From assembly GCA_963849305.1 (NCBI GenBank), contig CAWKGV010000004.1, forward strand, positions 204,515 through 268,514: DNA of 64,000 nt, given 5' to 3'. The stretch comes from CAWKGV01 sp963849305. Lineage in GTDB: Bacteria; Pseudomonadota; Alphaproteobacteria; Acetobacterales; Acetobacteraceae. Both the position numbers and the translations under genes were made by a program. The notes below the pieces were generated by a model that saw only the letters and a list, made by a program, of their open reading frames with translations, did not search any database and was not told the DNA's origin. Positions 27,913-37,011 of this stretch are shown here, in pieces (the stretch's first letter is position 1; every line of letters starts with the position of its first letter).

Positions 27913-28910
27913 GCCTGCGGCGCCAAATGACCTATATCGCCGCCGAGCAACCCGGCGGGCCGGAGGTGTTGAAGACGGCGACCGGGCCGGTGCCGACCCC
28001 GAAACCCGACGAGGTGCTGATCCGGGTTCAGGCTGCCGGCGTCAACCGTCCGGATGTGCAGCAGCGCAAAGGTGCTTATCCGCCCCCGCCGGGGGCGAGC
28101 CTAATCATTGGCCTCGAAGTGGCGGGCGAGGTGGTCGCTGCCGGTCCGGATGTCCGAACGTTTAAGCCCGGCGAGCGGGTCTGTGGTTTGGCGAACGGCG
28201 GAGGCTATGCCGAGTATTGCGCAGTGCCGGCGGCCCAGTGCCTGCCCTGGCCAGCAGGCTACGATGCGATCCGGGCGGCCGCGCTGCCGGAAACCTATTT
28301 CACGGTCTGGGCTAACTTGTTCCAGCTCGGCCGGCTGCAACGCGGCGAGCGGACGCTGATCCACGGCGGCACCTCCGGCATTGGCGTGACCGCGATCCAG
28401 CTCGCCCGCGAATTCGGAGCGGAGCCCTATGCCACTGCTGGCAGTGAGGAGAAATGCGCCGCTTGCCTACGGCTCGGCGCCGCCGCTGCCATCAATTACC
28501 GCACACAGGACTTCGCCGAGGAGATCAAGCGGCTGACCGAGGGGCGCGGCGTGGATGTGGTGCTCGACATGATCGGCGCTGCCTATCTGACGCGCAACCT
28601 GCGCTGCCTCGCGATGGACGGACGGCTGGTGCTGATTGCCTTCCTGGGCGGGGCCAAGGTCGAGGTGCTTGACCTGACCCCTATCATGACCCGCCGCCTG
28701 ACCGTCACCGGCTCGACAATGCGACCCCGCACCACGGCTCAAAAGGGCAAAATCGCGGCGGAGCTACGGGAGAAGGTGTGGCCCGTTCTCGATGCCGGCC
28801 GCTGCGCGCCGGTGATCCACGCCACGTTCCCGCTGGCCAAAGCAGCCGAGGCGCACCGGCTGATGGAAAGCAGCACGCATGTCGGGAAGATCGTGTTGAC
28901 GGTCGGCTAA
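27909..28910 (+). CDS. NAD(P)H-quinone oxidoreductase (zeta-crystallin/PIG3-like)
   Basis: A 333-residue zinc-free medium-chain dehydrogenase/reductase. Features are the N-terminal GroES-like domain (VQAAGVNRPDVQQRKGAYPPPPGAS), the coenzyme-binding loop HGGTSGIGVTAIQLA with the NADPH-type motif, and the GRGVDVVLDMIG block. It reduces quinones or related electrophiles. ATG 27909 overlaps the preceding stop by four bases; an alternative Met lies seven residues in. It converges on fabH with only 10 bases between the stops. Confidence 0.88.
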   Translation: MSLRRQMTYIAAEQPGGPEVLKTATGPVPTPKPDEVLIRVQAAGVNRPDVQQRKGAYPPPPGASLIIGLEVAGEVVAAGPDVRTFKPGERVCGLANGGGYAEYCAVPAAQCLPWPAGYDAIRAAALPETYFTVWANLFQLGRLQRGERTLIHGGTSGIGVTAIQLAREFGAEPYATAGSEEKCAACLRLGAAAAINYRTQDFAEEIKRLTEGRGVDVVLDMIGAAYLTRNLRCLAMDGRLVLIAFLGGAKVEVLDLTPIMTRRLTVTGSTMRPRTTAQKGKIAAELREKVWPVLDAGRCAPVIHATFPLAKAAEAHRLMESSTHVGKIVLTVG

Positions 28911-28920
28911 ACGGCGATCC

Positions 28921-29892
28921 CTACATCCGGACCAGCGCCGATCCCCACGTAAGTCCCCCGCCGAGCGCCTCCATCAGCACGAGGTCGCCGCATCGGATGC
29001 GCCCGTCCGCGCACGCCTCGGCCAACGCGAGCGGCACCGAGGCGGCGGAGGTGTTAGCGTGTCGATCGACGGTCACGACCACCCGTTCGGGCGGCAGGCC
29101 GAGCCGCCTTCCCATCGCCTCGATGATGCGCAGGTTGGCCTGATGCGGCACCAGCCAGTCCACATCGCCGCGCGCAAACCCGTTCGCGCCGAGCGCCTCG
29201 TCCACCGCCTCGGCCAGCCGGGTAACCGCGTGGCGGAACACCTCCCGGCCGTTCATCACCAGTGTCCCCGGCCGGTCCGGCCGGCCAACCGAGCCGTCCA
29301 CGTAAAGAATATCGCCCAGAGCCCCCTGGGCGTGCAAATGCGTGGAGAGGATACCGCGATCGCCCGCGCCACAATGGTCGGCGGCTCGCAGGAACACCGC
29401 CCCGGCGCCATCGCCGAACAGCACGCAGGTTCCGCGGTCCTGCCAATCCAAGATGCGTGAATAGACCTCGCTGCCGATCACCAGCACGCCCCTCGCCTGT
29501 CCGGCCCGGATCATGCTGTCGGCCACCGACAACCCGTAGACAAAGCCGGCGCAGGCTGCCGAGAGATCGAAGCCAAACCCGGCACGCATCCCGAGTGCCT
29601 GCTGCACGCGCAGGGCGGTGGCGGGAAAGGCCTGATCCGGCGTGCTGGTGGCGAGAATGATTGCATCCACGTCGTCCGGCCCAGCTCCGGCATGGCGCAG
29701 CGCCGCGTGCCCTGCCTTCGCTCCCATGAAAGCGCAGGTTTCGTGGGAGGCGGCGATGTGGCGTTGACGAATTCCGGTGCGCTCTCGGATCCACTCGTCG
29801 GAGGTCGCAATCCGGTGCGCGAGTTCATCATTGCTGACCACCCGCTCAGGCAAATAGCCGCCGACGCCGGCGAGAATGGAGCGAAGGTGCAT
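28921..29892 (-). CDS. fabH: 3-oxoacyl-[acyl-carrier-protein] synthase III
   Basis: A 323-residue thiolase-fold enzyme that condenses acetyl-CoA with malonyl-ACP to start fatty acid synthesis. The catalytic Cys is in DLSAACAGFVYGLS (near residue 113), the His in VPHQANLRIIEAM and the Asn in ANTSAASVPLAL, the usual Cys-His-Asn triad. The N-terminus GGYLPERVVSNDEL is typical. It follows plsX by nine bases in the conserved order DUF177-rpmF-plsX-fabH. Confidence 0.95.
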   Translation of the reverse strand: MHLRSILAGVGGYLPERVVSNDELAHRIATSDEWIRERTGIRQRHIAASHETCAFMGAKAGHAALRHAGAGPDDVDAIILATSTPDQAFPATALRVQQALGMRAGFGFDLSAACAGFVYGLSVADSMIRAGQARGVLVIGSEVYSRILDWQDRGTCVLFGDGAGAVFLRAADHCGAGDRGILSTHLHAQGALGDILYVDGSVGRPDRPGTLVMNGREVFRHAVTRLAEAVDEALGANGFARGDVDWLVPHQANLRIIEAMGRRLGLPPERVVVTVDRHANTSAASVPLALAEACADGRIRCGDLVLMEALGGGLTWGSALVRM

Positions 29893-29901
29893 CGCTGGTT
29901 C

Positions 29902-30972
29902 CTACAGGGCAGTGGCGAGGCGCGCGCTGCCCCCGCCGGCCTTTGTTCCCAGGGTGGAGAGGCCAACAATTCGCGCCAGTCCCTCACGGATCTGATCGTT
30001 GAAGCGATGGGTCACCATATCGACGGCGACGTCAACGGCATGGGCGAACGTCTCGGCATCCACGCCGCCGTGGGACTTCACGACGACGCCGCCCAATCCG
30101 AGCATCACCGCCCCATTGTAGCGATTGGGGTCGAGCCACTCGCGCAACCGCTCCAGACCAGGGCGGACCAGGAGATAGGCCAGTCGTCCGCCCAGGGTGG
30201 CGGTGAAGACCTGGCGCAGCAGGCCGAGGATCAGCTTGAGCGCCCCCTCGACAGTCTTGAGCGCGACATTGCCGGTAAATCCATCGGTGACGATCACGTC
30301 GGTCTTGCCCGCGGCGATGTCGTGGCCCTCCACGAAGCCATAAAATTGCGGCGCGATCGGGCTTTTGCGCAGCACCTCGGCTGCCTCGCGCACCTGATCG
30401 TCGCCCTTCTGCTCCTCGCTGCCGATGTTCAACAGGCCGATCGACGGAGCGATCAGCCCGAGAACGGTTCTGGCGAATACGTCGCCCATCACGGCGAACT
30501 CGACCAGGTTGCGAGCATCGCAGACCGCGTTCGCCCCGAGATCCAGCATCACGATGTCCCCGCGCGCCGAGGGGGCGATCGCGGCCAAGGCCGGGCGGTC
30601 GATCCCGGGCATGGTCTTGATCACGATCTGGGCGAGCGCGAGCAGCGCGCCGGTGTTGCCGGCACTGACCACAGCGGCCGCTTCGCCCGCGGCGACCGCG
30701 TCGATGGCGACCCGCATGGAGGCGTTGCGCAGCTTCAGCGCCTGGATTGGTTTCAGCTCGTCGCCGATCACGTCGGGCGCATGGCGCAGGGTGCAAGAAG
30801 CGGCGGCGCGGCGGCGCGTCCGCAGCAGCGGGGCCACGCGGGCCTCATCGCCGACCAGCAGGAAGCGAGCCTCCGGATGACGCTCGGCGGCAAGCTCAAG
30901 TCCGTCCACCACCATGTCCGGCGCGTGGTCGCCGCCCATGGCATCCACCGCCAGCGTGAAGCTCTCAGTCAC
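29902..30972 (-). CDS. plsX: Phosphate acyltransferase PlsX
   Basis: A 356-residue enzyme that makes acyl-phosphate from acyl-ACP for phospholipid synthesis. Recognisable segments are TLAVDAMGGDHAP at the N-terminus, VSAGNTGALLALA, and VTDGFTGNVALKTVEG. The length is normal. It sits between rpmF and fabH in one direction, linking phospholipid and fatty acid initiation. Confidence 0.95.
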   Translation of the reverse strand: MTESFTLAVDAMGGDHAPDMVVDGLELAAERHPEARFLLVGDEARVAPLLRTRRRAAASCTLRHAPDVIGDELKPIQALKLRNASMRVAIDAVAAGEAAAVVSAGNTGALLALAQIVIKTMPGIDRPALAAIAPSARGDIVMLDLGANAVCDARNLVEFAVMGDVFARTVLGLIAPSIGLLNIGSEEQKGDDQVREAAEVLRKSPIAPQFYGFVEGHDIAAGKTDVIVTDGFTGNVALKTVEGALKLILGLLRQVFTATLGGRLAYLLVRPGLERLREWLDPNRYNGAVMLGLGGVVVKSHGGVDAETFAHAVDVAVDMVTHRFNDQIREGLARIVGLSTLGTKAGGGSARLATAL

Positions 30973-31003
30973 CGCACGGATGCCGGCACGCCGCGATAGG
31001 GCG

Positions 31004-31207
31004 TCAGGCTCGGATTGCGCCCTTCAGCGCCTTGCCGGCAGCCACCACTTCGCGCCCGTCGTAGTGACCGCAATGGCTGCACACGTGATGCGGACGCTTC
31101 AGCTCCCCGCAATTCGGGCACTCGGCGTGCGCCTCGCGCGGCAGCGCGTGGTGGCTGCGCCGCATCCCACGACGCGATGGCGAGGTCTTTCTCTTCGGTA
31201 CCGCCAT
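31004..31207 (-). CDS. rpmF: 50S ribosomal protein L32
   Basis: A 67-residue basic protein of the large ribosomal subunit. The N-terminus MAVPKRKTSPSRRGMRRSHH is diagnostic, and CPNCGELK and CSHCGHY supply a Cys4 zinc site. It lies upstream of plsX in the conserved block. The retained zinc-binding cysteines mean this is the zinc-dependent form. Confidence 0.95.
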   Translation of the reverse strand: MAVPKRKTSPSRRGMRRSHHALPREAHAECPNCGELKRPHHVCSHCGHYDGREVVAAGKALKGAIRA

Positions 31208-31362
31208 GGGAACGCGCCCCTCCGGTCTCGGTGACGCCCGCGCGCCCGGCGATGGGAAGGGCTGTCACGCTATGGCAAAAAAATAGCGAGGGAGGCCGTC
31301 TAGCAGAGGGTCGGTCGGCTCGCAAGGCCGGCCCGGCAAGGCCATGGCTGGACCCCCAGCCA

Positions 31363-31866
31363 TTAGTGCGAGCGCCGGAGGCGGGCGAGTACTTCGAACG
31401 GCCGCGCCGCCCCATCCGCCTCGGTTTCCCACTGTTCGGGCGCGGCATCCGGCTTACGTGGATAAGGATCGAGCGCAAGCGCGAGCTGCTCCGCCGCCGC
31501 CTCGCCGAGATCGATCATGCCGCCCAGATAGGGGATCTCATCCACTGAGTCTGGGTCTGGAGCGTCGGTCTCGGTGCCCGCGGGGACGAAGACAATCGTG
31601 AAATCCTCCAGCACGGGCGCCTCGAATTCGTCGAGCGAGACCACGCAGGTCCGCACCACGCGCGCCTCTAGTCGCCCGGATGCCCGCACCACGTCTGCGC
31701 GCGCGCGACTGAGACGAAAACGGCAGGAAAGCGATAGCACGGCCGGAATGCCCATGCGCCGCGCCAGCGCCCGGCATTCCTCTGTTTCAGCCTCCACGCG
31801 CATCGTCGTGGCCTCGGCTCCAATGCGGTCGATGGCAAGCGGCCGAGACAACTCGCCAGGCATCAC
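31363..31866 (-). CDS. YceD/DUF177 family protein
   Basis: A 167-residue acidic protein of the DUF177 family, encoded next to rpmF in most bacteria and linked by context to large-subunit ribosomal RNA or L32 handling. The region ARVVRTCVVSLDEFEAPVLEDF and the acidic DAPDPDSVDEIPYLGGMIDLGEAAAEQLALALDPYPRKP are the diagnostic C-terminal motifs (D-L-x-E-x-x-x-E-x-L-x-L-x-L-P-x-x-P-type). The ATG overlaps the chaperone gene stop by four bases. A 155-base gap to rpmF holds no other gene. Confidence 0.9.
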   Translation of the reverse strand: MMPGELSRPLAIDRIGAEATTMRVEAETEECRALARRMGIPAVLSLSCRFRLSRARADVVRASGRLEARVVRTCVVSLDEFEAPVLEDFTIVFVPAGTETDAPDPDSVDEIPYLGGMIDLGEAAAEQLALALDPYPRKPDAAPEQWETEADGAARPFEVLARLRRSH

Positions 31867-32399
31867 ATCGCCCCGCCAACGGGCAGAAAGCGAACCTCAC
31901 CCACGGCCAGCGACGTCAGCTCCTGGGCCGCCAAATGCTCGCGCAGCGCAAGTGCGAACCGCGCCAACTCCTCGGCCGAGCCAGCGGGCGCCGGGGTGCC
32001 GCGCCAGACGTTGCGCTCGATCGCCGTCGCGAGTGCCGTCGCTTCGGTGCCCTCGAGCGCCGCGGAATAGGCGACCGCGCGTCCATGAAAAGCTTCCCAC
32101 ATCGCCTTCACCTTCCTGCCCACCGAAAGGTCGCCGACGCCGATCTCCCGCAGGCTCATATCCATGTCGCTGAACATCGCGTCGAACACTGCCTGCGCGA
32201 GATCCGCCCCCGGGCCGGGTGCGCGGCGCAAGCGGTCGATCAGGAGAAAGACGTGCAGCCCCACCAGGTCGAAACGCCCGTCCAGGGTGTCCGGGACGCC
32301 GAGTTTGGCATAGAAGTATTGATCGCGTGCCGCCACCACAGCGGACCGATATAGGCTGAAGCCGACGCGCTCCCGGCGATTCCTGCGCAGCCCGAGCAA
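31863..32399 (-). CDS. Ubiquinol-cytochrome c chaperone family protein
   Basis: A 178-residue protein of the UQCC1/CBP3 family, which in mitochondria assists cytochrome b synthesis and assembly of complex III. The block YAKLGVPDTLDGRFDLVGLH with LLIDRL is the family signature, followed by MDMSLREIGVGDLSVGRKVK. Start is inferred as TTG at 32399 (LLGLRRNRRERVGFSLY), preceded by a G-rich GGGGGATGTGGGG; the frame is open further upstream but without a better codon near the conserved region. Placement beside DUF177 and divergent bamE is typical of alphaproteobacteria. Confidence 0.8.
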   Translation of the reverse strand: MLGLRRNRRERVGFSLYRSAVVAARDQYFYAKLGVPDTLDGRFDLVGLHVFLLIDRLRRAPGPGADLAQAVFDAMFSDMDMSLREIGVGDLSVGRKVKAMWEAFHGRAVAYSAALEGTEATALATAIERNVWRGTPAPAGSAEELARFALALREHLAAQELTSLAVGEVRFLPVGGAM

Positions 32400-32524
32400 C
32401 GCCCCACATCCCCCGACAATCCCGCAATTGACAACGCGCCGGCCGCCATGACACCTCCAATGAAATAGCGCGCCGATAGACTCGGTCAATTGGCTGCGGA
32501 AACGCGCCGCTTCAGGAGCCCAGA

Positions 32525-33016
32525 TTGCCGCCCCAGCTCTCGATTTTCCGCTTCCCTGCCCTCCTCGCCTTATGCCTGCTCCCGGCGTGCTCGATGATCG
32601 CGCAGGCGCCGCTGCCACGCGGCAACCGGGTGGAGGCGGACCAACTCAAGCAACTGAAACCTGGCACGACCAGCCAGGCCGAGGTGGCGACGCTCCTGGG
32701 GTCGCCGACCGCCAAGGGAACGTTCGATCAGAACACCTGGATCTATGTCAGCTCGGTCACGCGGCCGGTGATCGCGGGAACACAGGCCGTGCTCAAGCAG
32801 AGCGTGGTCGAACTGCGCTTCGATGACAAAGGCGTCCTGCGCCAAGTGCAGACTGAGAATCTGAATAATGCACTGCCCGTCACGGTGGTCGCGCGCACGA
32901 CGCCTGCGCCCGGTACCGAGGCCTCGTTCCTGCAGCAGCTTTTCGGCAACGTCGGCCGCTTCACTCCAGGCCTCACCCAGCCGACGGCCCCCGAAGGCGG
33001 CGCCCCGACACCCTGA
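32525..33016 (+). CDS. bamE: Outer membrane assembly lipoprotein BamE
   Basis: A 163-residue SmpA/OmlA-family lipoprotein of the BAM complex, which inserts beta-barrels into the outer membrane. The signal peptide ends in a lipobox LLPAC (Cys near residue 22). The mature part begins with LKQLKPGTTSQAEVATLLGSP, the conserved BamE alpha-helix region, then WIYVSSVTRP. Start codon is TTG at 32525. Transcribed divergently from the ubiquinol-cytochrome c chaperone operon. Confidence 0.9.
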   Translation: MPPQLSIFRFPALLALCLLPACSMIAQAPLPRGNRVEADQLKQLKPGTTSQAEVATLLGSPTAKGTFDQNTWIYVSSVTRPVIAGTQAVLKQSVVELRFDDKGVLRQVQTENLNNALPVTVVARTTPAPGTEASFLQQLFGNVGRFTPGLTQPTAPEGGAPTP

Positions 33017-33099
33017 AGCGATCGCGCGGTGTGATCGCACGCACAGCGCCTCGGCCCTCGATGAGGCAGGCTGCTCCGGTCTAGGATGGAGTAGTCACC

Positions 33100-33294
33100 A
33101 TGAATATCGGCAAGATCTCACCGGCCGGATGGCTCTGGACCGCCCTGAGCCGTGCCGTCTGGGGTGCCCTGGCCGGTCTCGTCCGCGCGGAAGCGGATAT
33201 GCGCCGCCTGGCCGAAATGAGCGATAGTATGCTGCGTGACATTGGCCTGGACCCGGCGCCGGCCCCAGCGGCCAAGCCCGCCTGGCCGCTTTAG
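33100..33294 (+). CDS. DUF1127 domain small protein
   Basis: A 64-residue protein whose C-terminal half carries the DUF1127 signature RRLAEMSDSMLRDIGLDP. Members are short arginine-rich proteins of alphaproteobacteria; some affect phosphate, RNA or stress responses, but most are uncharacterised. A GGATGGAG-like purine run precedes the ATG at 33100. Confidence 0.85.
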   Translation: MNIGKISPAGWLWTALSRAVWGALAGLVRAEADMRRLAEMSDSMLRDIGLDPAPAPAAKPAWPL

Positions 33295-33388
33295 CCTGGA
33301 CGTCAAACCGGCCACCCTGAGCGTCGCGGGAGGGTGACTGAACTCCGCTGCCATGTCTGCTCTACCCAAGTGGGAAGGAAGCAAAGCA

Positions 33389-34384
33389 ATGGAGAAGCGC
33401 CCTCTCGGCAGGACAGGGCTCCGCGTGTCGGTTCTCGGCTTCGGTTGCGGGGCGGTGGGCGGGCTGATCGTGCGCGGCGATGCCGCCGACCAGGAACGGG
33501 CGGTCGCACGCGCCATCGAGGCGGGCGTGGACTACTTCGACACCGCCCCCCAATACGGGGATGGCGAGTTGGAACGGAATCTCGGCCGCGTCCTTGCTCA
33601 CTTGCGGCCGGAGGTGCTGGTCGGCACCAAGGTCCGCCTCGCCGACCCGGACAAGTCGCGCCTCGGCGAGGCGATCGCGGCTTCGCTGGACGCGAGCCTG
33701 CGGCGGCTTGGGCGCGATCACGTTGACCTGCTCCAGTTGCACAACCCGATCACGGCTGGGGACAGCCCCGGCACGATCGCGGCCAAAACCGTATTCGACG
33801 AGGTCGTGCCCGCGTTCGAGCGGCTCCGCGATCGCGGCAAGACGCGCTTCTTCGGCATCACCGCGATCGGCGAGACGCCGGCGCTGCGGGAGGTCGTGGA
33901 TGCCGGCCGCCTGCACACAGCTCAAGTCGCCTACAACATGCTCAACCCGAGCGCCGGCGCCGCGCTGGCGCCGGGCTATCCGGCGCAAGACTACGACCGG
34001 CTGCTGGAGCGGATCGCGATAGCGGGGATGGGTGCGATCGGCATTCGAGTGTTGGCCGGCGGGGCACTCTCCGGGGAGGATGCCCGCCATCCCGTAGCCA
34101 GCCCGCCGCCCGAGCCGATCGGGTCCGCTCACTCCTATCGGGCCGACCTCGAACGTGCCCACCGGCTGCGGCCATTGGTCACTGAGGGCCACGCCGCCAC
34201 ACTGGCAGAAGCATCGCTCCGCTTCGCGCTTGCGCAGCCGGCGATGTCCTGCGTTCTGATCGGCATCGCCACGGTCGAGCAGTTCGAGCATGCAATCGTC
34301 GCCGCCGAAAAGGGCGGGCTGGGGCCGGACGGACTTCGGCGGCTCGCGGAGCTTCAGCGCGGTTTCACGGGTGAGGCGCGCTAG
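33389..34384 (+). CDS. Aldo/keto reductase
   Basis: A 331-residue NADPH-dependent TIM-barrel oxidoreductase. The start MEKRPLGRTGLRVSVLGFG is the family N-terminus; GVDYFDTAPQYGDGE carries the catalytic Asp and Tyr, GTKVRL the Lys and HVDLLQLHN the His region. Similar to D-threo-aldose dehydrogenase-type members, but substrate cannot be set from sequence. AAGGAAG lies 10 bases before the ATG at 33389, favouring it over an upstream Met at 33353. Confidence 0.88.
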   Translation: MEKRPLGRTGLRVSVLGFGCGAVGGLIVRGDAADQERAVARAIEAGVDYFDTAPQYGDGELERNLGRVLAHLRPEVLVGTKVRLADPDKSRLGEAIAASLDASLRRLGRDHVDLLQLHNPITAGDSPGTIAAKTVFDEVVPAFERLRDRGKTRFFGITAIGETPALREVVDAGRLHTAQVAYNMLNPSAGAALAPGYPAQDYDRLLERIAIAGMGAIGIRVLAGGALSGEDARHPVASPPPEPIGSAHSYRADLERAHRLRPLVTEGHAATLAEASLRFALAQPAMSCVLIGIATVEQFEHAIVAAEKGGLGPDGLRRLAELQRGFTGEAR

Positions 34385-34411
34385 GACGAGCCATTACCTA
34401 TCATTGCAAAA

Positions 34412-34733
34412 TCACAGCCCTGCCTCATCGGCGAACAGGCTGGTCATGTGCACCTCGCCCACTCGATGGATCGTGATGCCCCCTTTGCGCCCTGGGCGAG
34501 GCGCATCATGCGCTGGTTGCCGGCGAGAATCTCCGCGATGAAGCCGCGAACTCCGCGAGCGATGGCATGCTCCTGCAGGCGCGACTGCAGCGCCGAGCCG
34601 ATCCCGCTACCCGCCACTCCGGCGCGACCATGAAGGCAACCTCGGCCAGGTTCGTGTCGGGTTGAGGAAATAACAGCCATTGGCTACGGCGCCCTCTCAT
34701 AGGAGTGGACATCGAGCGCGATGCCATCACCCC
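34412..34733 (-). pseudogene. GNAT acetyltransferase domain remnant
   Basis: Three frames on the minus strand together spell the C-terminal half of a GNAT domain: NLAEVAFMVAPEW in one frame, GSGIGSALQSRLQEHAIARG then RGFIAEILAGNQRMMRLAQG in the next, and GGITIHRVGEVHMTSLFADE to a stop at 34412 in a third. The acetyl-CoA-binding segment (GSGIGSAL) is visible. At least three frame changes and the absence of an N-terminus make it a dead fragment, probably of an acyl-CoA synthetase-linked or stand-alone acetyltransferase. Confidence 0.7.
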
Positions 34734-34742
34734 CTGTCAGCC

Positions 34743-36524
34743 TCAATGCAGCGGCCACCACCAGAGGATCAGTATCGTGCCGAACACGGCGACGATGATC
34801 GACAGCGGCAGTCCGAGTCGCCAGTAGTCGCCAAACCGGTAACCGCCCGGACCCATCACGAGCAGATTGTTCTGGTGGCCGATGGGGGTCAGGAAGTCGC
34901 AGGACGCGCCGAGTGCTACCGCCATTAAGAACGGGTCCGGGGCAAATCCCAGGGCCTTGGCCATCGCTGCGGCAACCGGGCCAAAAACCAGGACCGCGGC
35001 GGCATGGTGCAGGAACGGCGTTAGCAACATCGTGATCACCAGGACCAGTGCGACCGCCCCGGAGCCCGGTAGGTGCCCGGCGACGCCGGTGAGCGCGTGC
35101 GCGACGAAGAGACTGGCGCCGGTGTCGCGCAGCGCTTCGCCGACTGGAACCAGGCAGGCCAGCATCACCAGCAGCGGCCCATCGAGTGCCTCATAAGCCT
35201 GGCGCGGCGTCAACAGACCGAGCAAGATCACCAGCACCACCGCGATGAAGAACGCGCTCTCCACTGCCATCGCGCGCGACACGACGAGCCCGACCGCACC
35301 CGCTAGGATGATCAGCGGCAGCCACCGGGGCCTGCGTCGGCCCAGTGTGATGTCGCGTTCGGCGAGCGGTAGGCAACCAAGCTGCCGCAACGCCTCGGCG
35401 AGATGATGGCGGCGACCCTGGAGCACCACCACGTCGCCCAGGCGGAACCGGGTCGTGCGCAGCCGGGCGGCGGTGCGCGCGCCGCCGCGGCTCATCGCCA
35501 GCAGGTTCACCTCGTAGCGCTGGCGCAAATGAACACTCTCCGGCGACTGGCCGATCAGAGGCGAATCCGCCAGTACCACGGCCTCGGTCGCCTCCAGCTC
35601 GTCATCCTTGTCGCGCCGCTCGGTGTCGGCCATCGCCGCCGCGCCGAGCAGATCGAGCCCGGCACGGTCCATCACCGGCTGAAGCGCAATGGGGTCGCCC
35701 CGCAACACGAGAATATCGTTCTCGTAAAGGGTCCAGTGCGAGGCCGGAATGTAGCGATGATCTTGGTCGCGCACGATGGCGATCACACTGACATCGCCTT
35801 CAGCCAGATCCTCAAGCTCGCCCACCGTCTTGCCCACGAGTGGCGAACCGGCGGGCAACCCCGCCTCGGCGGTGTAGTCCTCGATTGCGAAGCGCCGCTC
35901 CACCTGGGCATCGCCCTTGCGCTCGGGCAGCAGGCGCCAGCCGAAGCAGAGGAAGGCGATCGCCAGCAGCGACAAGGGCAGCCCAACGGGTGCGAAGCTG
36001 AAGAGGTGGAACGGCCGGCCCTCGACTTCCTGGCGCACGGTGGAGATCAGCAGGTTGGGCGAGGTTCCGACCAACGTGATCGTGCCGCCGATAAGCGAGC
36101 CGAAGGAAAGCGGCATCAGATAGCGCGAGGCGGGACGGTCGTTTCGCTTTGCGGCCTGCATGGCGATCGGCACGAAAATGCCGAGGGCGCCAACGTTCTT
36201 CATCACGGCGGAGAGGAAGGTGACGGCGGACGTCAGCAGCAGCACCTGCGCCGAAGTATTGGGAAGAGCGCGCGTGAGGCGGCGCATCGGCGCGTCCACG
36301 ATCCCGGAGCCCGCGATTGCCCGGCTCAGCACCAGAACCGAGCCGACGATGATGACGAGCGCGCTGGAAAAGCCGGAAAACGCCTTCGCAGGCGAGGTAA
36401 TGCCGGAGGCGATCGCGCAAGCCAGGGCCAGCGCCGCAACCACGTCGTAGCGCAGACGGTTCGAGACGAACAGCACGAACATGCCTCCGACGATCGCGAA
36501 GGCTTCGATCTGATGGAGGCTCAT
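34743..36524 (-). CDS. SLC13/DASS-type anion transporter with RCK C-terminal domains
   Basis: A 593-residue permease. Two blocks of membrane helices carry the DASS-type substrate loops SAVMKNVGALGIFVPIAM and GGTITLVGTSPNLLIS in the first half, and HHAAAVLVFGPVAAAMA and GASCDFLTPIGHQNNLLV in the second. Between them are two TrkA-C/RCK-type domains (LPAGSPLVGKTVGELEDL and LADSPLIGQSPESVHL) that usually sense ligands. Related proteins carry sulfate, di-carboxylates or other anions. Start ATG 36524 (MSLHQIEAFAIVGGMFVLFV) begins the first helix; upstream Met codons would add an unconserved tail. Confidence 0.88.
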   Translation of the reverse strand: MSLHQIEAFAIVGGMFVLFVSNRLRYDVVAALALACAIASGITSPAKAFSGFSSALVIIVGSVLVLSRAIAGSGIVDAPMRRLTRALPNTSAQVLLLTSAVTFLSAVMKNVGALGIFVPIAMQAAKRNDRPASRYLMPLSFGSLIGGTITLVGTSPNLLISTVRQEVEGRPFHLFSFAPVGLPLSLLAIAFLCFGWRLLPERKGDAQVERRFAIEDYTAEAGLPAGSPLVGKTVGELEDLAEGDVSVIAIVRDQDHRYIPASHWTLYENDILVLRGDPIALQPVMDRAGLDLLGAAAMADTERRDKDDELEATEAVVLADSPLIGQSPESVHLRQRYEVNLLAMSRGGARTAARLRTTRFRLGDVVVLQGRRHHLAEALRQLGCLPLAERDITLGRRRPRWLPLIILAGAVGLVVSRAMAVESAFFIAVVLVILLGLLTPRQAYEALDGPLLVMLACLVPVGEALRDTGASLFVAHALTGVAGHLPGSGAVALVLVITMLLTPFLHHAAAVLVFGPVAAAMAKALGFAPDPFLMAVALGASCDFLTPIGHQNNLLVMGPGGYRFGDYWRLGLPLSIIVAVFGTILILWWWPLH

Positions 36525-36653
36525 GCCGCCGGTTTTTACACCCGCGCCACGACTTGTGGTATTGAATGCTGCGGCCGTGTCTCGTGTTTGCCTCAAAGGC
36601 CGGGCCTTCGCTGATCGATCAGCGCCGTATCAACACGTCTCCGCGAAGCCTCC

Positions 36654-36973
36654 GGTTTGGTCCGCTACGAGGCCGAGGAAAGCGTCGACGCTGACGGCAT
36701 CGACGTCTCGCGCGAATACAAGATCCGGCTGAAGATCGCCTAGTACGGCGAGAATATCGAGTTCGACCTCAGCGGCACTTCGGCGCAGGGGCAGCAGCAT
36801 CAATTGCGGCGTGCTGGACGTGAAGACATCGATCGGCGTCGCGCTCAAGATGCTGATTGAGCAGGACACACCCTATAGCTCGGGATCGTCATCGCAACAT
36901 CGACGTGGTGATCCCGCCCGGCACGATTTGCAGCGCCGCCCCGCCGGACGGGGCGATCCTCCTCTATTGGGAG
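36654..36973 (+). pseudogene. Hydantoinase B / acetone carboxylase alpha-type remnant
   Basis: About 110 residues of a HyuB-type protein can be pieced together: GLVRYEAEESVDADGIDV, EYKIRLKIA, an in-frame TAG at 36741-36743, then ENIEFDLSGTSAQGQ, a shift to NCGVLDVKTSIGVALKMLIE, a further shift to RNIDVVIPPGTICSAAPPDG. The order matches the middle of HyuB (ATP-independent N-methylhydantoinase B), including FDLSGTS and the VVIPPGT segment. It has at least one stop and two frame changes and no ends, so it is non-functional. Confidence 0.75.
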
Positions 36974-37011
36974 AGAGCAATACACCCGGCCCTTTTTTGG
37001 CTGATTGCCGC

